From contig CANRMD010000002.1 in NCBI GenBank assembly GCA_947631645.1, positions 1-64,000 of the forward strand: a stretch of DNA of 64,000 bases. The letters run 5' to 3'. This document shows, piece by piece, positions 17,102 to 26,134 of the stretch. Every line of letters begins with the position of its first letter. Position 1 is the stretch's first letter. The notes beneath the pieces were generated by a model. The model was not told the origin of the DNA. It ran no database searches and was given only the letters and a program-made list of their open reading frames with translations. Source of the stretch: Candidatus Gastranaerophilales bacterium (lineage in GTDB: Bacteria; Cyanobacteriota; Vampirovibrionia; Gastranaerophilales; Gastranaerophilaceae). A program made the position numbers and the translations under genes.

Positions 17102-18448
17102 ATGGAAAAAATAAAGAAAACATACGTAGAATATCCTTATTTAGAAAAACCCGCAATAATATATGAACGCGAAAACGGACATAAAATAGTATTTGCATAT
17201 AAAGCAGGCTCATTAATAAACATAAGCAGCTGGGTAAAAACAGGTTCAATAAACGAAAATGATGAAAATAACGGAATATCACATTTTCTTGAACATTTAA
17301 TGTTTAAAGGCACATCAAAACATAAAGCCGGAGAATTTGACAGAACTTTAGAATCTCGAGGTGCAATAGTTAATGCTGCAACTTGGAAAGACTATACTTT
17401 CTACTACGTAACCATACCGAAAGGTACTGATGATAAAAACTTTAATGACACATTGGAACTCCACGCCGATATGATGCTTGACCCTATTATTCCCGATAAT
17501 GAAATAGGTGCACCTTTTGATATAGATAATCCTCATATAACAACAAAAAGAGAACGCCATGTTGTTATTGAAGAAATCAGAATGCGTAAAGATCAACCTT
17601 GGACAAAAGTTTACAATCTTTGTAATGAAAATATGTATACTTCACATCCTTATAAACGCGATGTTATCGGTAATGAAAAAATTATTTCAACAGTTACAAG
17701 AGAAGACGTTTTAAATTATTATAAAACTTTCTATACTCCAAATAACATTACAACAATAATTGTAGGAGATTTGAATCCTGATGAAATAATTGAAAAAGTT
17801 ATAAAAGAATTTGATTTTAAAGGCAGACCAAATAAAATTATTGAACAAAAACCTATAGATAATCCTCCAAGTCAAACAAAAACAGCGGAAGATTATTCAA
17901 AAATCAATACGAGTTTTCTTATGTTCGGATATTTAGGTCCAAAAGCAGATGATATTAAAACCTCTACAATACTTGAAATGATTGCATTAATCTTAGGACA
18001 AGGTCAAAGTTCAAGATTATATCAAGAACTTATTGAAAAGCCTGTTAAACCTATATTTAATGTTGTATCAACAGATTATTATCATTTTAAAGACGGCGGT
18101 AACTTCTTTATCCAAGCTAACTTTAAACCTGAAGAAAAAGATAATTCAATTAAACTTATAAAAGATGAAATTAATAAATTGATTTCTCAAGGTATAACCG
18201 ATAAAGAATTGAAAAAAGCTAAAAAGAAATTAAAAGCCGGTTTTGCCGAAAACTCGGAAACAGTTTCAGATATTGCGGAAAACATCGGTTTTTATATGAC
18301 TGTTACCGATAAACTTGAACATGTTGAAGAATATATTAAAGTTATTGATGAAATTACTTCTTCAGATATCTTAAACAGTGCAAAAGAATACCTTGATATA
18401 AATAAAGCCGCAATATCGGTTTTAATGCCCGAGAATTACAAAAATTAA
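17102..18448 (+). CDS. M16 family zinc peptidase, catalytic member
   Basis: The inverted zinc motif HFLEH is at residues 61-65 and is followed by LMFKGTSKHKAGEF. The distal Glu segment is VIEEIRMRKDQP. A second M16 domain fills the C-terminal half. M16 enzymes of this size (about 450 residues) act as heterodimers with a non-catalytic partner, which is the next gene, ten bases downstream. There is no signal peptide, so it probably works in the cytoplasm. Substrates are not known. Processing-peptidase-like and PqqL-like roles are possible. Confidence 0.9.
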   Translation: MEKIKKTYVEYPYLEKPAIIYERENGHKIVFAYKAGSLINISSWVKTGSINENDENNGISHFLEHLMFKGTSKHKAGEFDRTLESRGAIVNAATWKDYTFYYVTIPKGTDDKNFNDTLELHADMMLDPIIPDNEIGAPFDIDNPHITTKRERHVVIEEIRMRKDQPWTKVYNLCNENMYTSHPYKRDVIGNEKIISTVTREDVLNYYKTFYTPNNITTIIVGDLNPDEIIEKVIKEFDFKGRPNKIIEQKPIDNPPSQTKTAEDYSKINTSFLMFGYLGPKADDIKTSTILEMIALILGQGQSSRLYQELIEKPVKPIFNVVSTDYYHFKDGGNFFIQANFKPEEKDNSIKLIKDEINKLISQGITDKELKKAKKKLKAGFAENSETVSDIAENIGFYMTVTDKLEHVEEYIKVIDEITSSDILNSAKEYLDINKAAISVLMPENYKN

Positions 18449-18458
18449 AGGATTTAAA

Positions 18459-19706
18459 ATGGAAAAATATACATTAAAAAACGGAATAAATGTTTTAGTA
18501 AAAAATAATAAAAATACACCCAGAGTTGCCGTTGTATTATATGCAAAATTAAACAGAGATGAAGAAAAAGCAGGTCTTTACTATCTTTTAACTCAGCTTT
18601 TATATCAAGGTACAATAACAAAAACCTCTGAAGAACTTGCTAATATTTTAGATGAAAATGCTATTGATTTATGTATTGAAAAAAAAGCCGATTATATCAG
18701 ATTTAAAGTATTTTGTTTAAATGAAGATATAAATTTAGCTCTTGAAATTCTGCAAGATATTATTGAAAACTCAACATTTAAAGACTATGAAAAAGAAATA
18801 ATAAAAATTAAGGGCGAATTTGAGTCAGACCTTGATTCAGCTAAAATACAAGCCCAAGATAATTACTACAGAACAATTTTTAAAAATCATCCTTACGGAA
18901 TCGGCAGAAAAGAAATTATAGAAGAAATTAATTCAATTACAAAAGAAGATTTATTAAAAGCATACGAAGAAATAAAATATAATGCACAAAAAAATATTTC
19001 CGTAGCGGGGGATATTGATAATAAATTATTGTACGAATTATTGGAAAAACATTTTTGTAATTTAAAAATTCAAAATGAACAAGATACAAGAAAAGAAGTT
19101 AAAATATTAGAAGAAAATCTTATATCCACAATAGAAAAAGAAGACGCAAATCAGGCACAAATATTTCAAGGCTGGGTTATGCCTAATATATATTCTGATG
19201 ATTATGCTTCCATTGTTTTATTAAATACAATCTTAGGTTCTTCGGGATTATCATCCAGATTATTTTTGGAACTGAGAGAAAAACAAGGACTTGCATATAC
19301 CGTAAGAAGCGTTTTTGAACCATATATTTTAAGCGGAAGCTTTTTTGTATATATAGCAACTGAACCTAAAAACATTAAAACATCATTAGACGGTTTTAAA
19401 ACGGAAATTGATAAAATAATGTCGCAAATAATGTCGGATGAAGAACTTAAAAATGCCAAAAATAATGCAATAGGGAAAAGACAATTTTACAAAGAAACAA
19501 ATATGCTTGAAGCTTCATTAAACGGTTATTATGAATTCTTAGGCCTAGGCTATGACTTTGAAGAAAAACTAATTGAAAAAATAAAAACAGTAACAAAAGA
19601 ACAGATAATGCAAACAGCCGAAAAATATTTTTCAAAACCACACGCACTATCAGTTCTTGCACCTAAAGAATACTTAAAAAATGCAAATCTGTTAAAATTG
19701 TGTTAA
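18459..19706 (+). CDS. M16 family protein, non-catalytic partner
   Basis: The fold is kept over the full length of 415 residues. At the place of the zinc motif there is YYLLTQLLYQGT, so the HxxEH ligands are gone. The C-terminal R/Y segment (LREKQGLAYTVRS, SGSFFVYIATEP) is intact, as expected for the substrate-binding subunit of an M16B heterodimer. It starts with ATG after AAAGGAT. It is co-transcribed with the catalytic member and with the TPR gene that follows nine bases later. Confidence 0.88.
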   Translation: MEKYTLKNGINVLVKNNKNTPRVAVVLYAKLNRDEEKAGLYYLLTQLLYQGTITKTSEELANILDENAIDLCIEKKADYIRFKVFCLNEDINLALEILQDIIENSTFKDYEKEIIKIKGEFESDLDSAKIQAQDNYYRTIFKNHPYGIGRKEIIEEINSITKEDLLKAYEEIKYNAQKNISVAGDIDNKLLYELLEKHFCNLKIQNEQDTRKEVKILEENLISTIEKEDANQAQIFQGWVMPNIYSDDYASIVLLNTILGSSGLSSRLFLELREKQGLAYTVRSVFEPYILSGSFFVYIATEPKNIKTSLDGFKTEIDKIMSQIMSDEELKNAKNNAIGKRQFYKETNMLEASLNGYYEFLGLGYDFEEKLIEKIKTVTKEQIMQTAEKYFSKPHALSVLAPKEYLKNANLLKLC

Positions 19707-19715
19707 AATCAACTT

Positions 19716-21311
19716 ATGAGCATCAGCAGCGATACAAAAAAAATAACAAAAGAAATAGATAAATTTCAAAAGTCAGGAAACATACAAAAGGCTATTGAAA
19801 CTTGTCAAAATGCTATTTTACAAGATGAAAACAATGCCGATTTACATGTTAAACTCGGTGACTTATATATGCAATGGCATCTTGATATTTATCAGATTAA
19901 ACAATATGCTGATGAAGCCATAACAGAATATCAGCGAGCATTAGAATCTTGTGTTAATTCCGCTGAAATATATTTTAAAATAGCAATGGCTTTTTACTAC
20001 AAAAGAGAGCTTGATAAGTCACTTAATTATTTTAAACTTGCATTAGAACATAATACAAAACTTGCTGAAGCTCATTTTATGACAGCAGAAATCTTTATGA
20101 AAAAAGGAGATTTTGTTGAAGCCGTTGAAGCCGCAGAAAGAGCCATAAAGCTTGCACCGCTTTCATCTTCAAGAGCATACTATCTAATATATTCAATTTT
20201 ATCTTTATCAAACAGAGCAAAATGGTATAAAAAAACAGGTAATTTACTGGCATCATATTTAACCTTGCCGTTTGATAAATACGCAAGAGAAGAAGTATCA
20301 AGAAAAATATCCTATTTAAGATTTGTACCGGCATTTTTCAAAATATCTTGGACTCTGTTTATGAAAGGCTACAGCCAGCAAGTTTTGGATATGTATAGAG
20401 AAATCATAGATAAAGCCCCGGGATTTGTTGAATTATATATAAATCTTGGCAGAGTTTATTTTGAATTAAAAAGATATGAAGATGCCATTTGTGAATACAA
20501 AATGGCTATATGGCTTGACAGTCTTAATCTAAGAGCACATTATTATCTGTGTCAGTTGTATGAAGAACAGCAAGATTTTGAAAATGCAATAGAAACATGC
20601 AAAAAATTAATAGAATTACAGCCCCATGTAGCTGAATTCCACTGTCGTATGGCTCAATATTTGTATTTAATCGGGAATATAGAAGAAGCAATTGAATTTT
20701 ATCAAACTGCCGTTACACTTAACCCCAACCCTGAATGGACCAGCGTTGTTGCTCAAACTTTAGGTTTTATTTTTCAGGAAAATACAAACAACCTCGATGC
20801 CGCAATAAGTTCTTATCAGCATGCTTTCAGTCTTAATCCTAATGATATTGATATTTATTTGAATTTAGGAAATGTTTTCTTTGAAAAAGGTTCTTATGAT
20901 AACGCTCTTATTGTATACAAAAAAGCCCTAGAGTCATCTCCTCATAATGCAAGATTACACTGTAATTTAGGTTATCTTTACTGGGGCAAAGGCAATATCG
21001 AAGAAGCAATAAAAGAATATGAAAAAGCAATTCAATACGATAATACTTATGATATAGCATATAACAATCTGGGTGTAATATACTTAGACGACCTTGGCAG
21101 AGTCAAAAAAGCAATAGAACTTTTTGAAGCGGCAAGATTATATAATCCTAATTATGCTTTGGCAAATTATAATTTAGCACGCTCCATTGCTATTACCGGT
21201 GATAAAGTTGAAGCTGCTAAGCTCTATCAAACCGCCCTAGAGATTAATAATTATACTCAAGAAATGGATCCTGTGGAAATAGAAGAAAAAATTCAGGATT
21301 TGTTCACTTAA
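19716..21311 (+). CDS. Large tetratricopeptide repeat protein
   Basis: Nearly the whole 531-residue chain is TPR repeats. The clearest units are around residues 240-310 (FVELYINLGRVYFELKRYEDAI) and 375-500 (ARLHCNLGYLYWGKGNIEEAIKEYEKAI). There is no signal peptide, membrane segment or enzymatic domain. Such proteins scaffold other proteins. A short TPR relative follows at 21838. No Shine-Dalgarno is visible, and the start lies nine bases behind the M16 gene, so translation may depend on coupling. Partner unknown. Confidence 0.85.
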   Translation: MSISSDTKKITKEIDKFQKSGNIQKAIETCQNAILQDENNADLHVKLGDLYMQWHLDIYQIKQYADEAITEYQRALESCVNSAEIYFKIAMAFYYKRELDKSLNYFKLALEHNTKLAEAHFMTAEIFMKKGDFVEAVEAAERAIKLAPLSSSRAYYLIYSILSLSNRAKWYKKTGNLLASYLTLPFDKYAREEVSRKISYLRFVPAFFKISWTLFMKGYSQQVLDMYREIIDKAPGFVELYINLGRVYFELKRYEDAICEYKMAIWLDSLNLRAHYYLCQLYEEQQDFENAIETCKKLIELQPHVAEFHCRMAQYLYLIGNIEEAIEFYQTAVTLNPNPEWTSVVAQTLGFIFQENTNNLDAAISSYQHAFSLNPNDIDIYLNLGNVFFEKGSYDNALIVYKKALESSPHNARLHCNLGYLYWGKGNIEEAIKEYEKAIQYDNTYDIAYNNLGVIYLDDLGRVKKAIELFEAARLYNPNYALANYNLARSIAITGDKVEAAKLYQTALEINNYTQEMDPVEIEEKIQDLFT

Positions 21312-21326
21312 TAAGGAGATTTTATA

Positions 21327-21740
21327 TTGGAATATATTCAGGAAATCAGAGTTTTATACAGCGATACAGACTCTTATGGTGTTGTATGGCATGGGGCTTA
21401 TACAAAATGGTTTGAAGCCGCAAGAGTTGAAATTGTTGAAAAATTGGGCCTTGAACTTGAAACACTGGAAAAAAATGATATCCTTTTTCCCGTGGTTGAA
21501 ATGAACATACGATATAAGTCTTCGGCAAAAATGAATGAAAGAATTATTATTAAAACTCATATTAAAGAAGTTAAACCTTTAAGCGTTACCTTTGAACATA
21601 AAGTTTTTGAAAAAAATACTCAAAATCTTAGAGTTATTGCTTATACAACAATCGTTGCAATAAATTCAAAAACAGGGAAAATGTATCGTAAATTCCCTGA
21701 AGATATATATTCCAAATTTTGTTCAGGCATGGATATTTAG
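21327..21740 (+). CDS. YbgC-like acyl-CoA thioesterase
   Basis: This is a 137-residue hot-dog fold enzyme of the 4HBT/YbgC type, which hydrolyses acyl-CoA. The motif is YSDTDSYGVVWHGAYTKWFE, with Asp15 in the catalytic position and the GVVWH turn. The ATG is replaced by TTG, supported by AAGGAG at good spacing. It lies 15 bases after the TPR gene and may share its transcript. Chain-length preference cannot be read from the sequence. Confidence 0.85.
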   Translation: MEYIQEIRVLYSDTDSYGVVWHGAYTKWFEAARVEIVEKLGLELETLEKNDILFPVVEMNIRYKSSAKMNERIIIKTHIKEVKPLSVTFEHKVFEKNTQNLRVIAYTTIVAINSKTGKMYRKFPEDIYSKFCSGMDI

Positions 21741-21837
21741 CTGATTATATTAATCCAAAGGTCAATAAATTTTAATCTTTAGGCTATATCCCCTTTTTTA
21801 AATATTTTCTAAAATTATAAAAAAACAGGGGATTGAC

Positions 21838-22554
21838 TTGGGGATGTATAATTCACTTGCACAAAACTACTTCAGCCAAGCGGAAGAATTAAGGCTGAAT
21901 AACAAATATAAAGAATCCGTTGAAAGTTATTTAATATCTATAATGATGAACCGTAATAACGCAGCATCTTACTTGGGGCTTGGTATTGCATATAAAAATT
22001 TGCAGAATTACACAAAAGCTATTTCAAGTCTTGAAAAAGCTGAAAAATTAAAACCGTTTGATGCCGATATACAAAAAGAACTTGCACTTTGTAATATTAT
22101 TCAGGGTGATTTTGACAACGGAATAAAATATCTTATGACTTCAATAAGACTTGAGCCTGATAATCTTGATATTCAAATGCAATTGGCTCTTGTTCATGAA
22201 ATGATTGAAGAAGAAGATATGGCTTTAATGATTTATCAAAAAATCATCGAAACAAACCCTGAATTTTTAAGAGCATATATTCAAAAAGCTACATTATATA
22301 TGCATCTTGAAGATTATTTAAACTGTGCCAAAATATTTAAAAAAATTTTAGAACTTGATAACAGTTATTATCGTGCATATTTAGCACTCGGTATATGCTA
22401 CGAAAAACTGGGAAACAAATCTGCAGCTAAAAGATTTTACAAAAAATATATTCAAAACTCTAAAGATATAACAAATTACAAACAAGTAGCATTCAGAATT
22501 GCTGAAATTCAAACAACCAATCAAATAAAAAAACACAATCTGAAAGTTTTATAA
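21838..22554 (+). CDS. Tetratricopeptide repeat protein
   Basis: About six TPR units fill the 238 residues (SAYLGLGIAYK-type helices spaced at 34 residues, EKAEKLKPFD, SIRLEPDN, TNPEFLRAYIQKA, LDNSYYRAYLALGICYEKLGN). It has no signal peptide. The likely start is TTG at 21838, seven bases behind AGGGG. An ATG at 21844 is possible but poorly spaced. It resembles the 531-residue protein at 19716 but is a separate gene. Role unknown, presumably protein-protein contacts. Confidence 0.8.
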   Translation: MGMYNSLAQNYFSQAEELRLNNKYKESVESYLISIMMNRNNAASYLGLGIAYKNLQNYTKAISSLEKAEKLKPFDADIQKELALCNIIQGDFDNGIKYLMTSIRLEPDNLDIQMQLALVHEMIEEEDMALMIYQKIIETNPEFLRAYIQKATLYMHLEDYLNCAKIFKKILELDNSYYRAYLALGICYEKLGNKSAAKRFYKKYIQNSKDITNYKQVAFRIAEIQTTNQIKKHNLKVL

Positions 22555-22584
22555 TATAATAAAAGAACAAAAAAGATTATTATC

Positions 22585-23532
22585 ATGGATGAGAAACTGG
22601 ACATAATAACAATAGGAGAAAGTTTAATAGAACTTTCTTCCGCAGAAAGTTTAACAACCGCTAAAAGCCTTGATAAATATTACGGCGGTGATACTCTTAC
22701 AACTGCAATAACAGCACTAAGACTCGGTTCAAAAGTCGGTTTTATATCAAGAATAGGTATGGATTGTTTTCAAAGTTATCTTATGGAAAGCTGGCAGGAT
22801 GAAGGTCTTGATATTTCTCATGTTAAGCCCGTTCAGGGTAATAACGGATTGTATATGGTTTCAAAGCCTGATATTTGCAGTTCTAAAGAATTTTCGTTTT
22901 ACAGAAAAAAAACAGCAGCAACAAATCTTTGCATTGAAGATATTGACCCAGAATATATTAAAAATACTTCTATATTGTATTCTACGGGTATAACACAATC
23001 TCTTTCCATAAGTGCTCGTGAAGCAGTAAAAGAAGCTTTTAAAATTGCTAAGGGAAATAACATAATTACAGCATATGACCCTAATTTTACATCTCAAATA
23101 TGGTCGGAAGATGAAGCAAAAGAAGCTTTTGAGGAAATTATTGAATATCTTGATATTATTTTCTTAAATGTTAAATATGATTCAAAAATAGTTATAGAAA
23201 CAAATTCAATTGATAATACGATTAAATATTTGTGGGATAAAGGATTATCAACGGTAATAATAAAATCTTCACAAGAAAAAGGCTACTATGTCGGCTATCA
23301 GGGAAAAATTGAATTTATAAAATTTATAAATGAAGATGTAATAGATGATACAGGAGCGGGAGATGCTTTTAACGGAGGAGTTTTACATGCCGTTAATAAC
23401 GGAATGCACCCCTTTAAAGCCGCCGCTTTAGGTGCCGTTGTTGCGGGACTTCAAATAAAAAATTACGGTGCAATTAAATCTATTCCTTCTAAAGAAGAAG
23501 TTTATAAAATATTTAAAGGTCAAAATGACTAA
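22585..23532 (+). CDS. PfkB family carbohydrate kinase
   Basis: The ribokinase fold is shown by GESLIEL (11-17), the substrate-side GGDTLTTAITALRLG (34-48) and the C-terminal DTGAGDAFNGG (255-265) with catalytic Asp260. Members phosphorylate sugars such as 2-keto-3-deoxygluconate, fructose or ribose. The GGDTLT start resembles the KDG kinase branch more than ribokinase, but that is a weak call. It overlaps the csaB gene by eight bases, so the two are coupled. Confidence 0.88.
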   Translation: MDEKLDIITIGESLIELSSAESLTTAKSLDKYYGGDTLTTAITALRLGSKVGFISRIGMDCFQSYLMESWQDEGLDISHVKPVQGNNGLYMVSKPDICSSKEFSFYRKKTAATNLCIEDIDPEYIKNTSILYSTGITQSLSISAREAVKEAFKIAKGNNIITAYDPNFTSQIWSEDEAKEAFEEIIEYLDIIFLNVKYDSKIVIETNSIDNTIKYLWDKGLSTVIIKSSQEKGYYVGYQGKIEFIKFINEDVIDDTGAGDAFNGGVLHAVNNGMHPFKAAALGAVVAGLQIKNYGAIKSIPSKEEVYKIFKGQND

Positions 23533-24517
23533 GAAAATTTGTATCTCGGGATATTACGGTTTTAATAATTTCGGCGATGAAACTATTTTAAAAATTCTTA
23601 TCGATAATTTAAAACAAACGAATAATAACATTGAAATTAATGTTTTTTCATCTAATCCCGAACAAACGAAACAAAATTATAATGTAAATTCTTCTCAAAC
23701 ATTTGATTTGAAAGAAGTAATAAAAAAAATAAAAGCTTGTGATTGCTTAATATCAGGTGGCGGAAGTCTGCTTCAGGATGTAACAAGCATTAAAAGTTTA
23801 ATTTATTATCTGACAGTTCTTGCCTTTGCTCAGATGTTCAGAAAAAAAACAATAATTTTTGCTCAAGGTATAGGGCCTATTAATAATAAATTTCTGGCAA
23901 AATTAACTGCTTTTATTCTAAAAAATGCTTCTTTTGTAAGCGTTAGAGATAATAACAGTTTTGAACTTTTAAAATCTTGGGGAATTAAATCAACCTTGAG
24001 TGTTGATCCTGTTTGGAATATCAATCCGATTTGTATTGATAAAACAAATAAAATCGGTATACAATTAAGAGGTTTCAAAACTCTTACCGATGATATTATT
24101 AAACAACTTGCAGATTGTATTAATGAATACTATAAGGATAAAGAAATTATTTTATTATCACTTCAAAATGAACAAGATTTATCCGTCTGCAATAAACTCA
24201 AACAATATTTAAATAACGCCGTTGTATATGAAAATACTTCCAATGAAAAAATTATAAAAGATATTGCATCTTGTGAAGCATTAATAGCCATGCGATACCA
24301 TGCCTGTCTTATTGCCATAAAGAACAATGTTAAATTATTACCGTTAAGCTACGATATAAAGGTTGAAAATTTAGCAAAAGAATTCAATTTAAACTATATT
24401 GATTTAAACAGCTCTCAAAATATTGAAGAAGCGTTCAAAAAATTTATTAACGAAAAATTTGAATATAAATACGAAAAAGAATTTGATTTTTCAAAAATTA
24501 AAGAGATTATTTTTTAA
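23525..24517 (+). CDS. csaB: Polysaccharide pyruvyl transferase, CsaB-like
   Basis: The N-terminal GYYGFNNFGDETIL and later SGGGSLLQDVTS, FAQGIGPI and AMRYHACLIAI elements mark the polysaccharide pyruvyltransferase family. CsaB adds a ketal-linked pyruvate to a secondary cell-wall polymer, where S-layer or SLH proteins can bind. ATG at 23525 starts the conserved KKICISGYYG strand. An upstream in-frame start at 23468 would add 19 residues inside the kinase gene and is rejected. Length is 330 residues. The acceptor polymer is unknown. Its end overlaps the convergent sigma-factor gene by 11 bases. Confidence 0.87.
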   Translation: MTKKICISGYYGFNNFGDETILKILIDNLKQTNNNIEINVFSSNPEQTKQNYNVNSSQTFDLKEVIKKIKACDCLISGGGSLLQDVTSIKSLIYYLTVLAFAQMFRKKTIIFAQGIGPINNKFLAKLTAFILKNASFVSVRDNNSFELLKSWGIKSTLSVDPVWNINPICIDKTNKIGIQLRGFKTLTDDIIKQLADCINEYYKDKEIILLSLQNEQDLSVCNKLKQYLNNAVVYENTSNEKIIKDIASCEALIAMRYHACLIAIKNNVKLLPLSYDIKVENLAKEFNLNYIDLNSSQNIEEAFKKFINEKFEYKYEKEFDFSKIKEIIF

Positions 24518-25325
24518 TAAGTCTTTCGCTTTTATTTTCATTAAGAATATTTCTTAGTTTCATAATAGCCTGAGCATGAATTTGACAAATCCTTGATTCA
24601 GACACTTCAAGATTTTCACCGATTTCTTTTAAAGTCATATTTTCATGATAGTAAAGAACCATAACCATTCGTTCACGTTCGGGGAGTTTTTTCAAAGCAG
24701 CTTGAAGTTCATTCTTTACATCTTTTTCTTCGAGTTTTTCCAAAGGACTAACGGAATTTGTATCTTCAATAGTATCAATAAGTTCAATACCTTCTTCACC
24801 GGAGTATTTTTTATCGTATAAAGACCCTACTGATGTATCTTCCGATAAAATAGAACTGACTTTATCTTTTTCAATACCCAAGAAATCTGCTATTTCTTGA
24901 GTAGTAGGTGTTCTGCCTATATCTTGCCTTAAAGTTTCAATAGCTGTTTTTACATCCTTAATTTTTTTTCTGGTACTTCTCGGGAGCCAATCTTGAGAAC
25001 GAATTTTATCAATAATAGCACCTCTTATTCTCATTATGGCATAAGTTTCAAAATGAGCACCTTTTTCGGGCGAAAATTTTTCTATTGCATCTATTAATCC
25101 TTCAACCCCAAAACTTGTTATATCTTCTATGGCAAAATTTGGTGGCAATGTTAATTTTATTCTGCTTATAACATATTTTGTCAAATATATATACTGAACA
25201 ATCAATAAATCTCTGAGTTTTTTATTTGTTTTATCATCCAAATAACTCAGCCACAGACTTTCAAGTTCACTATCCGTAAGCCTTTTTATTTTGTTATATG
25301 AATTATTATCTGTATTATCGCTCAT
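24507..25325 (-). CDS. Sigma factor of the FliA/SigF/WhiG type
   Basis: The chain has sigma region 2 (FAIEDITSFGVEGLIDAIEKF, FETYAIMRIRGAIIDKIRSQDW), the LPRSTRKK element and region 3 (RTPTTQEIADFLGI). Region 4 follows (LPERERMVMVLYYHENMTLKEIGENLEVSESRICQIHAQA). That is the group 3 architecture found in FliA and WhiG. The ATG at 25325 has GGAG at six bases. The TTG one codon earlier is less likely. No flagellar gene is in the window, so the regulon may be pili, chemotaxis or surface genes. No anti-sigma gene is adjacent. Confidence 0.9.
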   Translation of the reverse strand: MSDNTDNNSYNKIKRLTDSELESLWLSYLDDKTNKKLRDLLIVQYIYLTKYVISRIKLTLPPNFAIEDITSFGVEGLIDAIEKFSPEKGAHFETYAIMRIRGAIIDKIRSQDWLPRSTRKKIKDVKTAIETLRQDIGRTPTTQEIADFLGIEKDKVSSILSEDTSVGSLYDKKYSGEEGIELIDTIEDTNSVSPLEKLEEKDVKNELQAALKKLPERERMVMVLYYHENMTLKEIGENLEVSESRICQIHAQAIMKLRNILNENKSERLIKK

Positions 25326-25414
25326 CAACTTCTCCGAAGAATAAAAAGTTACAAATTCTTCTTCTTAATTGTATTAATTTATTGCGATAATCAAATCATA
25401 TATATATATGAAAT

Positions 25415-25984
25415 CTACTTATTAATAAGTATAGGCATTTGTTTAATTTTATCAGTCCAATATTTATTAATGGATGCATCTAATTTAAATAATTCACCAA
25501 ACATCTGTTTTTCATAATTGCTTTGATTACTTACAATTTCAAATTCATTATTAATTAAAATCTTTTTTAGTTTATTTCTTTTTGCATAATCAAGACTTAA
25601 ATTAAAATAAACTTCTTTAGCTTCCGTATTATATAATGCTTTTTCTACAGCGGTTTGAAGCAGTTTTTCCAAAGCTTCTTCTTCAAAATTTTTACTGCTG
25701 AAATTTATAATATACACACAATCTTTGTATATTTTTAAATCCATATTGGCGATTATTTTATTATCTTTTAGCCTTACAGAATATTTTTCCAAAGAATTTT
25801 TTGCGGAAAATCTTCTGTATAAGTCATATTTTAAAACACTTTTAGTAAATAACAATCTGTTTTTTATTACTGAAAAAGACTTAATTTTTTCCCACTTAGG
25901 AAGTAAAAAGACTTCTTGTGGGAAATTTTCCATTGAAAACTTTGTTTTATAATTATTTTTTGCAAGTGTATTTATCATATTCAT
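25415..25984 (-). CDS. Unknown protein, possibly GNAT-like
   Basis: The 189-residue protein has no signal peptide. Its middle and end show a strand-strand-helix-strand order (NKIIANMDLKIYKDCVYIINF, then EEALEKLLQTAVEKAL, then EVYFNLSLDY, then KKILINNEFEIVSN). This is reminiscent of a degenerate GNAT acetyltransferase with the acetyl-CoA loop not obvious. ATG codons at 25984 and 25978 are both possible. A strong sigma70 promoter lies at 26074-26102 with a leader of about 80 bases that contains an inverted repeat. The gene precedes the sigma-factor gene on the same strand, 89 bases away. Confidence 0.45.
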   Translation of the reverse strand: MNMINTLAKNNYKTKFSMENFPQEVFLLPKWEKIKSFSVIKNRLLFTKSVLKYDLYRRFSAKNSLEKYSVRLKDNKIIANMDLKIYKDCVYIINFSSKNFEEEALEKLLQTAVEKALYNTEAKEVYFNLSLDYAKRNKLKKILINNEFEIVSNQSNYEKQMFGELFKLDASINKYWTDKIKQMPILINK

Positions 25985-26040
25985 TAACTCTTTAGAAAGA
26001 GAATTTTTTCTATTTTATCTTACTTTCTCTGATATTAAAG

Positions 26041-26062
26041 CGGATAGTTATCCAACTATTCG
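26041..26062 (-). promoter_or_regulatory. Inverted repeat in the leader of the GNAT-like gene
   Basis: CGGATAGTT and AACTATTCG form an imperfect dyad around ATCC, just downstream of the predicted transcription start. It could fold as an RNA hairpin or act as an operator. Confidence 0.35.
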
Positions 26063-26073
26063 GGTAGTTCTTT

Positions 26074-26102
26074 ATTTTATATTTTAACCCAAATTATGTC
26101 AA
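26074..26102 (-). promoter_or_regulatory. Strong sigma70 promoter for the GNAT-like gene
   Basis: On the minus strand a perfect -35 TTGACA (26097-26102) is followed after exactly 17 bases by TAAAAT (26074-26079), five of six. This is one of the best promoters in the window and is oriented towards the gene at 25415-25984. Confidence 0.65.
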
Positions 26103-26134
26103 TTTCAAGAATTATTTTTACATCTTTTAACAAT

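Noticed and set aside
18459-19706. Second M16 gene as a pseudogene because the zinc motif is missing
   Set aside because: The frame is intact and full length, and non-catalytic partners next to catalytic M16 members are a known arrangement.
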